In this document: positions 46,284 to 53,684 of the stretch, piece after piece
Layout: each line of letters begins with the position of its first letter
Position numbering within the stretch: the first letter of the stretch is position 1
DNA from: Natronobacterium haloterrestre
GTDB lineage: Archaea; Halobacteriota; Halobacteria; Halobacteriales; Natrialbaceae
Length of the DNA: 64,000 nucleotides
Assembly (NCBI RefSeq): GCF_900112205.1
Contig: NZ_FOKW01000003.1
Location: 248,001-312,000 of the forward strand
Direction: 5' to 3'
The notes under the pieces: model-generated
What the model was told of the DNA's origin: nothing
What the model saw: only the letters and a program-made list of their open reading frames with translations
Database searches by the model: none
Position numbers and translations under genes: made by a program

Positions 46284-46291
46284 TTCATAAA
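46284..46291 (+). promoter_or_regulatory. TATA box of the OsmC-family gene
   Basis: TTCATAAA lies 26-33 bases before the ATG at 46317, so the OsmC gene has its own leaderless promoter in addition to any read-through from the E3 gene. Confidence 0.6.
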
Positions 46292-46316
46292 ACTGTGTTA
46301 ACTAAGCAATACTAAT

Positions 46317-46709
46317 ATGACAGACATCGACCTCACGACGACCAACGAGGACGGGTTCGATACGAAAAGCGTCATCGGCGACTTCGCCGTCGCCGTCGAT
46401 CCAATGAACGAAACCGGACCGAACCCCAACGAGGTACTCGTCGCCGACTACGCGTCGTGTTTCCTCCCTGCGGTTCGGATGGGCGCCCAAAAGAACGGCC
46501 TCGAGGACCCCGGGAAGATGGAGATCGATGCCGAGGCCGACCTCGACGACCACGACAATCTCGAGTCGATCCGGTTCACACTGAAAGTCGAAGCCGATCT
46601 CGACGACCCCGAAGAACTCGTCGAGATCGGCGAACAGTATTGTCACGTCCACACAGCGCTACGTGACGGACTCCACGCCGACGTGACGGTCGTCGACGAC
46701 GCGTTCTGA
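46317..46709 (+). CDS. OsmC/Ohr-family protein
   Basis: A 130-residue OsmC-fold protein. The peroxidatic-type cysteine is Cys48 in VADYASCFLPAV and the second is Cys109 in EQYCHVHTAL, the two-cysteine layout of peroxidase-active OsmC/Ohr proteins. NETGPNPNEVL precedes the first. These enzymes reduce organic hydroperoxides and in bacteria take electrons from lipoylated proteins plus dihydrolipoyl dehydrogenase. The fused lipoyl-E3 gene lies 146 bases upstream, which makes a functional pair plausible. Confidence 0.85.
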   Translation: MTDIDLTTTNEDGFDTKSVIGDFAVAVDPMNETGPNPNEVLVADYASCFLPAVRMGAQKNGLEDPGKMEIDAEADLDDHDNLESIRFTLKVEADLDDPEELVEIGEQYCHVHTALRDGLHADVTVVDDAF

Positions 46710-46821
46710 TCACGGCGACCACTCGAGAGACCACACGCTCCTTCCCCACCCTTCAGACGGACCGTTGGACAGCAGTGCCGGCGAAATCAGTCGTCTCCGT
46801 GTGCCCACCGTTCCGATCGGC

Positions 46822-47316
46822 TCACTCCTCGAGTGACGCTGCGTACTCGCGGTCGACCTGTCGCGCCGTCGGGTACTCGGCGTCGAGGCGGATCTGCCAC
46901 CCGTCGAGGTAAGACGGATCCTCGAGGGCGTTCGAGACGGCCGTCCGAACGTCGAGGACGTCGACCCCGTAGTAGTCGGCGGGCGTCCCGCGGAGGTACT
47001 GCAGCGCCGTCCGGAACAGCGATCGCATCCCGTCGTCGTCCTCGAAGTCGTGGTGTTTGTACGCGCCGGCGGCGACCTGGACCATCCCGTGGAGGAAGGC
47101 GCTCTCGGTCCGGCCGCGACCGTAGTTGTACCACTCGTCTTCGAAACAGTCGTGGCTCTCGTGATAGTCGCCGGCGTTGAACAGGCGGACGCCGTGAACC
47201 GTTGCCCGCCGGAGCGTCGCGTGTTTCCAGCGGTTCTCGGACTCGAGCCAGCCGGTCGGCGGATCGGTGGGATCCGGCGGCGGATCGACGGTCGGGTCCG
47301 TCGTGTGGTCGGCCAT
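46822..47316 (-). CDS. DUF309-family protein
   Basis: A 164-residue helical protein with the DUF309 core: [20 protein letters not shown] (about residues 43-62), [16 protein letters not shown] (about 73-88) and a helical end. The N-terminal 25 residues are Pro/Asp-rich. Function is unknown. It is convergent with the OsmC-family gene and divergent from the zinc-ribbon gene. Confidence 0.85.
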   Translation of the reverse strand: MADHTTDPTVDPPPDPTDPPTGWLESENRWKHATLRRATVHGVRLFNAGDYHESHDCFEDEWYNYGRGRTESAFLHGMVQVAAGAYKHHDFEDDDGMRSLFRTALQYLRGTPADYYGVDVLDVRTAVSNALEDPSYLDGWQIRLDAEYPTARQVDREYAASLEE

Positions 47317-47515
47317 GGCTCCGTATTGGAGTCGAGGACGGGTATACCGTTCGGCGTACCGCCGAAAACCGACGGGTAACGCGACAATCAACGAGATATT
47401 TCGACCATGTGGCGGGAGGCCACCGGAACGTCGACGGTGGGGTCCGTCGCCGTATATAGTGCATACACAGTGTCAGGCAAGGCCTTATTCGCCTGTGGAC
47501 CGTTTCCCGAGATAG

Positions 47516-47647
47516 ATGAATCATCCGTACGGGCGGTGTGAGAACTGCGGGAACCGTCTCTACGAACACGTCGACGGCGGCTACCGGTGCCCGAACTGCG
47601 AGACGCTGTACTCACAGGACACGCTCGAACAGTCGCCCTCGGTCTGA
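47516..47647 (+). CDS. 43-residue zinc-ribbon protein
   Basis: A very short gene: MNHPYGRCENCGNRLYEHVD, then GGYRCPNCETLYSQDTLEQS. Two CxxC pairs (Cys8/11 and Cys25/28) form a complete zinc ribbon. Small zinc-finger proteins of this size are common in haloarchaea; some affect swarming or biofilm formation. Good coding bias and the paired cysteines make it a real gene. The ATATA sequence near 47454 is about 60 bases upstream. Confidence 0.8.
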   Translation: MNHPYGRCENCGNRLYEHVDGGYRCPNCETLYSQDTLEQSPSV

Positions 47648-47842
47648 GGCCGCTCGAGACTGGCCTGGCCGGTCGTTTCTTCGAGCGCCCCGATCGGGTG
47701 GTATACGATAGCGACGCGAACGGACGCCGGTCGCCGACGGAGACTCGATGCTACCCCTGCCGAACCGGAAGAGGGGGCGACCCTCGAGAGACGAGGAAAA
47801 TCGCAGACTATTCAAACGACACGGACGTACGGACGATTGCGT

Positions 47843-47925
47843 GCGAGGGTAGCCAAGCGGTCAACGGCGGCGGACTCAAGATCCGCTCGTGTAGACGTTC
47901 GTGGGTTCGATTCCCTCCCCTCGCA
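47843..47925 (+). tRNA. tRNA-Leu (anticodon CAA)
   Basis: An 83-base gene with acceptor stem GCGAGGG/CCCTCGC, discriminator A, and anticodon stem GCGGA/TCCGC around the loop CTCAAGA. The anticodon CAA reads UUG. A long variable arm is present. The T-stem pairs GTGGG with CCCTC, which leaves one T-T mismatch. No intron is seen and CCA is not encoded. Confidence 0.93.
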
Positions 47926-47961
47926 TCGCAACGAAGTGCAAATCGCACTGAGTGAGATGCA

Positions 47962-47974
47962 GGAGGGATCGAAC
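47962..47974 (-). repeat. Inverted T-arm copy downstream of tRNA-Leu
   Basis: The plus strand reads GGAGGGATCGAAC, the reverse complement of the tRNA-Leu T-loop region with one base missing. It can pair with either direct copy (47905-47930 or 48013-48038). Confidence 0.6.
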
Positions 47975-48012
47975 GACGCCGGGGTTCCGCCGAAGCGCAA
48001 ATCCCGGAGGTA

Positions 48013-48038
48013 GTTCGATTCCCTCCCCTCGCATCGCA
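48013..48038 (+). repeat. Exact 26-bp direct copy of the tRNA-Leu 3' end
   Basis: All 26 bases match 47905-47930, which spans the T-loop, acceptor 3' half, discriminator and five flanking bases. The copies are 108 bases apart. It resembles an attachment-site duplication around a minimal insertion, or one arm of a hairpin with 47962-47974. Confidence 0.85.
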
Positions 48039-48243
48039 TGCGGCGCGAACGCGCCGGAAAGATGCGGAAGATCAGCACGACGCGATCTTCCCTCGCAAAA
48101 TTCTCGAGAACCCGATCCCCGTCGAGAGCGACGGCTCCGTCTCTCGCCGTCGCGTGAAGAGGACAAAACACTTATACGACGGCTGAAAACCGCGCTACCG
48201 ACTCGGGACGCGAACAACGACCTCACGAGCGGAGTACGACGGA

Positions 48244-49830
48244 ATGTCCGCCACAGCAACGACCGACGATCGGGAGGACCGCGACGGGGCCGACGGAACG
48301 GCCACCAACGGGTCGGTCCGGCGCGCCGCGAGCGCCCTCCTCGCGCCGCGATTCGGGATCGATCCCCGGGCGCTCGCGGCGTTCCGGATCGCCGTCGGTC
48401 TGGTCGTGCTCGGTGACCTGCTTTTCGTGCGCCTCCCGGGCGTACGGGCCTTCTACACCGACGCCGGGGTGTTCCCGCGGTCGACGCTGGCGACGCTGTA
48501 CCCGCCGTTCGAATCCGCGTCGTTGCACGCACTGTCCGGCGACGCGTGGTTCCAGTACCTCCTGCTCGGGGTCGCCGCCGTCGCCGCGCTCTCGTTGACC
48601 GTCGGCTACCGGACCCGGATCGCGACGGCCGTTTCCGCGATCCTGCTTGCGTCGTTACACGCCCGGAACCCGCTGGTGTTGAACGGTGGCGATACGATCC
48701 TGTTGTCGCTGCTCGTGCTGGGACTCTTCCTCCCGCTCGGCGTGCGGTGGTCGGTCGACACGATGCGACGCGCCGAAGACGCGACGGAGAGCAGACGCGG
48801 GACCGACGACGACCGCGTCCTCTCGGTCGCCACCGGGACGATCCTCGTTCACTTCGTCGTCATCTACGCGATCAACGGTGCGGTCAAGTTCCAGAGCGAG
48901 GCCTGGATGGACGGGACGGCGACGCCGCGTATCTTCCACCTCGAGCAGTACATCGTCTGGCTCGGCCCCTGGGTGGCGAACCTGGGGACGACGCTGGTCG
49001 TCGCGAACTGGGCCTGGGTCGCCCTGCTCTGTGGCTCGGTCCTGTTGCTCGTCTTTACCGACCGACTCCGGGCCGCACTCGCGTTCGCGTTCGTCGGCTG
49101 TGAACTGGGGCTGGCCGCGACGATGCGACTCGGCGCGTTCCCGTTCGTCATGGTAGCGGCCCTGTTGTTGTTCCTTCCGCCACGGATCTGGGACCGCCTC
49201 GAGGCGGCGCTGAAAACTGTGGGCGGTCGGGATCCGCGGGCCGTCGGGGAGTCGATCGGCTCCCGGATCCTCGCCGTAGAGCGCGCTGCGTTGCCATCGG
49301 TTCCGGTGGGGAGAAGGGACGTTCCGGCCCGGACGACCGTCCGCCGGCTGGGACGCGTGACAGTCTCGGTCGTCCTCGTCTGTTTCCTCGTCGCCGTCGT
49401 CACCTGGCAACTGGCCGGCGCGGGGTTCGTCGACTCCCCGACCGACGTCGACGAGATCGAGGAGGCGAGCTGGTCGTTCTTCGCGCCGAATCCCCCCGAC
49501 GCCTACTGGTGGTACGCCTGGGAAGCCGACCTCGAGGGCGGCGAGACGGTCGGGACGCTCACGGATGGGGCCGGCGAAATCGATCGCCCGCCGGACGCCG
49601 CGGACACCTACCCCTCGGTCCTCTGGAAGCGGTACGGCACCGACCTGCGGTACGGTGGCGACGCTCACTACGAGCCCCTGGCCGACTACCGCTGTCGCCG
49701 GGTGGCGGACGATTCCACCTACGACGGCGAACCGGAGACGGTGCGGCTGTACCACGTCGAGCAGCCGGTGACGGTCGACGGGCGGGTCGGCGATCCGGTC
49801 GCGGACCTGCGCCTCGAGCACGACTGTTGA
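48244..49830 (+). CDS. HTTM-domain membrane protein
   Basis: A 528-residue protein with the HTTM (vitamin K-dependent carboxylase-like) membrane domain. ALAAFRIAVGLVVLGDLLF (about residues 44-62) is followed by FYTDAGVFPRSTLATLYPP and about seven more helices, with ARNPLVLNGGDTILLSLLVLG (about 139-159) as the typical mid-domain block. A basic loop leads to a final helix (about 370-390) and a soluble C-terminal domain (WSFFAPNPPDAYWWYAWEAD). Function of archaeal members is unknown. Confidence 0.85.
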   Translation: MSATATTDDREDRDGADGTATNGSVRRAASALLAPRFGIDPRALAAFRIAVGLVVLGDLLFVRLPGVRAFYTDAGVFPRSTLATLYPPFESASLHALSGDAWFQYLLLGVAAVAALSLTVGYRTRIATAVSAILLASLHARNPLVLNGGDTILLSLLVLGLFLPLGVRWSVDTMRRAEDATESRRGTDDDRVLSVATGTILVHFVVIYAINGAVKFQSEAWMDGTATPRIFHLEQYIVWLGPWVANLGTTLVVANWAWVALLCGSVLLLVFTDRLRAALAFAFVGCELGLAATMRLGAFPFVMVAALLLFLPPRIWDRLEAALKTVGGRDPRAVGESIGSRILAVERAALPSVPVGRRDVPARTTVRRLGRVTVSVVLVCFLVAVVTWQLAGAGFVDSPTDVDEIEEASWSFFAPNPPDAYWWYAWEADLEGGETVGTLTDGAGEIDRPPDAADTYPSVLWKRYGTDLRYGGDAHYEPLADYRCRRVADDSTYDGEPETVRLYHVEQPVTVDGRVGDPVADLRLEHDC

Positions 49831-49939
49831 CCGGGCGATGCCCGACGCCGGACGGACGCGAATCGAGCCGAGGGAAGGGGCCGAGGGCCGATCGTCACGA
49901 ACCGCTACACCTTTTCGCCGCCGGGGCGATCCTTCGGCA

Positions 49940-50740
49940 ATGAGCGAGCAATCGGATCGCGAATCCGTCGCCCTGGAGGCGGCCGAAGCCGGCGCCGAGG
50001 TCGCCGCCGATTCTTTCCGTGGCAGCCTCGACGTCGACAAGAAAGACGGCAAAACGGACGTCGTCACCCAGGCAGATCACGAGGCCCAGGAGCGCGTCGT
50101 CGAGACGATCCGCGCGGCGTTCCCCGAGGACCCGATCGTCGGCGAAGAAGACGAGGAACTGAAGGCCGTCCCCGAGGAGGGGCCGGCCTGGATCGTCGAC
50201 CCCATCGACGGGACGAACAACTACGTCGCCGGCATCCGGGCGTTCGGGACGGCCGTCGCGGCGGTCGTCGACGGCGAACCCGTCGCCGGGGCGAACGTCT
50301 TCCCCGCGCTCGGGGACACCTACCGCGTCGGCCCCGAGGGTGCATTCCGCAACGGACGAAACCTGTCGGTCAGCGACTACGAGGACCCCGACATGGCGAC
50401 GGCCTGTCCGACCTTCTGGTGGGATTTCGACCACCGCGGCGAGTACGGCCGGGCCGCCCGCGCGCTCGTCGAGCGGTTCGGCGACGTCCGCCGGTTCGGC
50501 TGCGCTCAGCTCGAGCTCGCGCTGGTCGCCGCCGGGGGGCTCGAGGGTGTCGTCACTAACAAACAGGCGAACCCGTGGGACACGGTCGCCGGCGTCGCGA
50601 TGATCCGGGAGGCCGGCGGCGTCGTCACCGATCTCGAGGGGAACCGCTGGCGACACGACAGCCACGGGCTCGTGGCCTCGAACGGCGGGATCCACGACGA
50701 GTTGCTCGAGGCGGCCAACGAGATCGAGGCCGACGACTGA
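49940..50740 (+). CDS. Inositol monophosphatase-family phosphatase
   Basis: A 266-residue metal-dependent phosphatase. VGEEDEEL (Glu ligand, about residue 70), WIVDPIDGTNNYV (about 86-98; the DPIDGT metal site) and NPWDTVAGVAMIREAGG (about 210-226) are all present. Substrates in archaea include inositol-1-phosphate and fructose-1,6-bisphosphate. Its TGA stop shares its last base with the 81-bp palindromic element copy 2. Confidence 0.92.
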   Translation: MSEQSDRESVALEAAEAGAEVAADSFRGSLDVDKKDGKTDVVTQADHEAQERVVETIRAAFPEDPIVGEEDEELKAVPEEGPAWIVDPIDGTNNYVAGIRAFGTAVAAVVDGEPVAGANVFPALGDTYRVGPEGAFRNGRNLSVSDYEDPDMATACPTFWWDFDHRGEYGRAARALVERFGDVRRFGCAQLELALVAAGGLEGVVTNKQANPWDTVAGVAMIREAGGVVTDLEGNRWRHDSHGLVASNGGIHDELLEAANEIEADD

Positions 50741-50820
50741 TACGGATTGCTGTAACTGTTTACCGGTGCAACCGCAGGACGGTCGCGGTTGCGCCGGTAA
50801 TGACTTACAGCAGTCCGTAT
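50740..50820. repeat. 81-bp palindromic element, copy 2 (MITE-like)
   Basis: Identical to the element at 11173-11253. Its first base is the final A of the phosphatase TGA stop. The inverted ends read ATACGGA and TCCGTAT. Confidence 0.9.
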
Positions 50821-50828
50821 GACGAGTG

Positions 50829-51245
50829 CTACAGGATCGTCACGTTGAGCGCGTACGGCCAGGTCGCGTTGGCCACCGCGAGGAAGGCCAGCGCGCCGCC
50901 GGCCCCGAAGACGTTCTTCAGGAAGTGGTTCAACTCGTTCTGTGCCTCCTCGCCCTCGAGCGACCAGAAGTCGTGCATCGTCATCGCCGACCCGAGGAGG
51001 AAGACGGCGAGTGCACCGGCCCCGAGGGCAGGAACGACACCGAGGACGACCGAGACGCCGCCGAAGATCAGCGTGCCGCCGCTGAGCGGCACAAGGAGTC
51101 GCGGGGCCGGGAGCCCCTTGAACTCGGCGTACCCGATCATCGACTCGGCGTCGACCAGGTTGTTCACCCCCATGAACGCGAGGATTCCGCCGAAGATCAG
51201 ACGGGCACTCAGAAACGCCACGTCCGCGAGCGCGGATTCGAACAT
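50829..51245 (-). CDS. DoxX-family membrane protein
   Basis: A 138-residue protein with four hydrophobic helices in the DoxX arrangement: FLSARLIFGGILAFMGVNNL (about residues 11-30), then LLVPLSGGTLIFGGVSVVLG, and AVFLLGSAMTMHDFWSLEG (about 80-98), whose MHDFW is typical. DoxX proteins associate with quinone-linked oxidoreductases or sulfur metabolism. It runs toward the phosphatase gene with the 81-bp element between. Confidence 0.85.
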   Translation of the reverse strand: MFESALADVAFLSARLIFGGILAFMGVNNLVDAESMIGYAEFKGLPAPRLLVPLSGGTLIFGGVSVVLGVVPALGAGALAVFLLGSAMTMHDFWSLEGEEAQNELNHFLKNVFGAGGALAFLAVANATWPYALNVTIL

Positions 51246-51567
51246 CAGTTTCCCACCCCCCGGAGTCGCGTCCGGAAGCGGGAGCGATCATCGTGTGCTT
51301 CGTGTATCGAGAGTCGGTCGACCATTGCACCCTCACATCGTCGCCGCACGGATATATCGTTTCGCGAACATCAATGTAAGCGGGTAACACCGGCGTCAAC
51401 GGGGGACGCCGGCAAAACCCAGTCGGGAAAAATACGCCAGCCGATAGGTTCCGGTGGGGATGGTGATAGCCTCGAGCGTCCGATTCCGCGGGGACCGGGA
51501 CACGACACGGGGATACGCCTCCGGAGAAATCGGAAACGGTAAGCGGACGCCCCGACGGATATCGGAT
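51246..51567. other. Divergent promoter region, no gene seen
   Basis: Between the DoxX and DUF63 genes. It contains GGATATATCG (51348-51357), a perfect palindrome that may serve as TATA box, and no frame with protein character. A plus-strand frame in the last 110 bases is only an extension of the DUF63 reading frame. Confidence 0.5.
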
Positions 51568-52692
51568 ATGTACGAGTCCGTCGAGCGGTACGGGCCCGAG
51601 CGCGTCTGGGCCGCGACCGTTCTCGTCCTCGCGTCCGCGGTGATTCTGCTCGCCGCCCTCTTTCCACAGCGGGTGTACGTCGACATCATCTGGCAGTACT
51701 ACTGGGGCCCCGTCGTCGCCGACGCCCACGGCTGGAGTTGCGTCGCCTGGGCCGGCGGCGAACAGGTCCCCTGTGGCGAAGCCCCCAGCGCGGGGCCGAC
51801 CGCCGAACCCGGCTATACGTTCGTCTCCTACGCCGGCTACATCCCGACGCTGGTACTGGCCGTCATCGGCGTCGTCTTCCTCATCAAGCGCCTCGAGATC
51901 GAACGCTACCGTGCGGGTTTCTACGGACTGTTCCCGTTCATGCTGTTCGGCGGGGCGCTCCGCGTCGTCGAGGACACGAACGTCGCCGCGTTCCGCTACA
52001 CCGGCGAACTCGCGATCGATCTCCCCTGGGTCGGCTTCCTGATCAGCCCGCTGATCTACTTCGTGGTCTTCCTCGTGACGCTGTTTGCCGTCGTCGGTTC
52101 GGTCTGGCTCGACCGGAACGACTACGTATCGGGGTACGAGTACCCGCTGTTCGGCATCGGCACCGCATTGCTGACCCTGACCGTCGGCTACCTCGGAGTC
52201 ACCGCGGCGACCGAAGAGTACGCCACCTTCTACCCATACCTGCTGTTGACGACGCTCGCGGTCGCGACCCTCGCGACGTGGCTCACCTGGACGGCGATCG
52301 AACGCTTCGCACCCGAAATCAACCGCGGTACCCGGTTCATGGGCGCGGTCGTCATCTGGGCGCACGCGGTCGACGGCGTCGCGAACGTGATCGGACTCGA
52401 CTGGGCGACGGCCTTCGGCCACGATCGGAACCTCGCGCCCAAACACCCGGTCAACGAGGCCATCGTCGACTTCACCGGCTCGATTCTGCCGGCCGAAATC
52501 GCCGAGGTGACGGGAGCGGCCTGGCCGTTCCTGCTCGTCAAACTCGCAGCCGCAGTCTTCGTCGTCTGGATCTTCAACGAGGAGATATTCGAGGAGAGTC
52601 CGCGCTACGCCATCCTGCTGATGATCACCGTCGTCGCGGTCGGACTCGGTCCCGGGACTCGTGACATGCTGCGGGCCACGTTCGGCGTCTGA
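51568..52692 (+). CDS. DUF63-family membrane protein
   Basis: A 374-residue archaeal protein with about nine membrane helices. [28 protein letters not shown] (about 89-116), [20 protein letters not shown] (about 121-140) and [21 protein letters not shown] (about 258-278) are DUF63 blocks. Function is unknown. The ATG at 51568 begins the first helix region ([20 protein letters not shown]). Its TGA stop abuts the diverged third palindromic element. Confidence 0.88.
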   Translation: MYESVERYGPERVWAATVLVLASAVILLAALFPQRVYVDIIWQYYWGPVVADAHGWSCVAWAGGEQVPCGEAPSAGPTAEPGYTFVSYAGYIPTLVLAVIGVVFLIKRLEIERYRAGFYGLFPFMLFGGALRVVEDTNVAAFRYTGELAIDLPWVGFLISPLIYFVVFLVTLFAVVGSVWLDRNDYVSGYEYPLFGIGTALLTLTVGYLGVTAATEEYATFYPYLLLTTLAVATLATWLTWTAIERFAPEINRGTRFMGAVVIWAHAVDGVANVIGLDWATAFGHDRNLAPKHPVNEAIVDFTGSILPAEIAEVTGAAWPFLLVKLAAAVFVVWIFNEEIFEESPRYAILLMITVVAVGLGPGTRDMLRATFGV

Positions 52693-52769
52693 TACGGGGT
52701 ACCGTCCGTCAGCACCGGCGCAACCGTGATCCGGCCGTGTTGTGCCAGTAACCCGGTAGGAATCCGTCT
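52692..52769. repeat. Diverged copy of the palindromic element (copy 3)
   Basis: It starts at the final A of the DUF63 stop, as copy 2 does for its gene. The ends ATACGG and TCCGTCT and the core ACCGGCGCAACCG ... GTTGTGCCAGTAA match the 81-bp element with many substitutions, so it is an older copy. Confidence 0.6.
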
Positions 52770-52785
52770 GAACCGGGCCGTCGCC

Positions 52786-53601
52786 CTACTCGCCGCTTGC
52801 GTCGCCGCGTTCGGTCGGCTCCCACGCGTCGGCGTCAGCCCAGAGTTCGTCGAAACTCGCCGCGAGTTCGCGGGCCGTATCGTCCTCCCGGAAGTTGACG
52901 ACCGCCAGCAACTCGTCCGGCGCGGCCGGGTTGACGACCTCGAGACAGGCCTCCGCGTCGTCCAGTACGATGAACCGCCGTTCCGGGACGCTGTCGGCCC
53001 GTCGGATCTCCATGCCGGCCTCAAGCAGGTCCGTGACTCGATCCTCGGCCTGATCGATCTCGGTCACCAGCAGTCGGATCGAGACGCCCAGATCGAGGAG
53101 ATTCCGGAGCCGATCGGCGAACGCCGCCTCGAGTGCCGGGCTGACGTCGACCGTCGCCGCGGCGATCCGGATGGAGTCGTCGACCGCGGCGAACCGCTCG
53201 AGCAACAGATCGCGGGCCGCCTCCTCGTGGAGCGCGCTCGTCGTGAACCCCTCGTCCTCGTCGCCGTCCGTGATTCCCGAGAGCGCGTCGGACGCTGACG
53301 CCGCCGTTCGTTCGTACGCTGCCCGTTCTTCCTCGAGTTCCTCGAGCCGTCGCTCCTTGAGCCGGGCGACCGCCTCCTCGGGTTCGACGTGGACGTACGT
53401 TCGGGGGCGACCGTCGTCGGCTCTCGCGAGCGACCGATCGACCAGCGAGTTGAGGACGTCGTAGACTCGCCCGCGTGGGACGTCGGACTCGTCGGCGACC
53501 TGGTCCGCCGTCATCGGACCGTTGCCCGCGAGTACGACGTAGGCCCGCGCCTCGTAGTTCGAAAGGCCGAGTTCGGCCAGTAGCTCGGTGTGATCGTCCA
53601 T
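52786..53601 (-). CDS. TrmB-family transcriptional regulator
   Basis: A 271-residue regulator. The N-terminal winged helix (residues 1-75) reads LLAELGLSNYEARAYVVLAG and VADESDVPRGRVYDVLNSLV, the TrmB pattern. A coiled coil (about 78-105) and a C-terminal PLD-like effector domain follow. TrmB proteins control sugar, lipid or transport genes by binding palindromes. It is divergent from the COG1361/RND operon, with an 18-20 bp palindrome between, so it is likely to control that operon and itself. Confidence 0.88.
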   Translation of the reverse strand: MDDHTELLAELGLSNYEARAYVVLAGNGPMTADQVADESDVPRGRVYDVLNSLVDRSLARADDGRPRTYVHVEPEEAVARLKERRLEELEEERAAYERTAASASDALSGITDGDEDEGFTTSALHEEAARDLLLERFAAVDDSIRIAAATVDVSPALEAAFADRLRNLLDLGVSIRLLVTEIDQAEDRVTDLLEAGMEIRRADSVPERRFIVLDDAEACLEVVNPAAPDELLAVVNFREDDTARELAASFDELWADADAWEPTERGDASGE

Positions 53602-53621
53602 ACTGGACCTACCGGTGAAAG

Positions 53622-53641
53622 AAACAACAAGCTTGTGGTTT
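53622..53641. promoter_or_regulatory. Candidate TrmB operator AAACaACAAGCTTGTgGTTT
   Basis: A 20-bp palindrome with one mismatched pair (lower case). It lies in the 83-base gap between the divergent TrmB gene and the COG1361 gene, 21 bases before the regulator start. Confidence 0.6.
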
Positions 53642-53684
53642 GTAATAGAAAGGTTGATACGTCACCTGCCGCAACAGTCACGCA

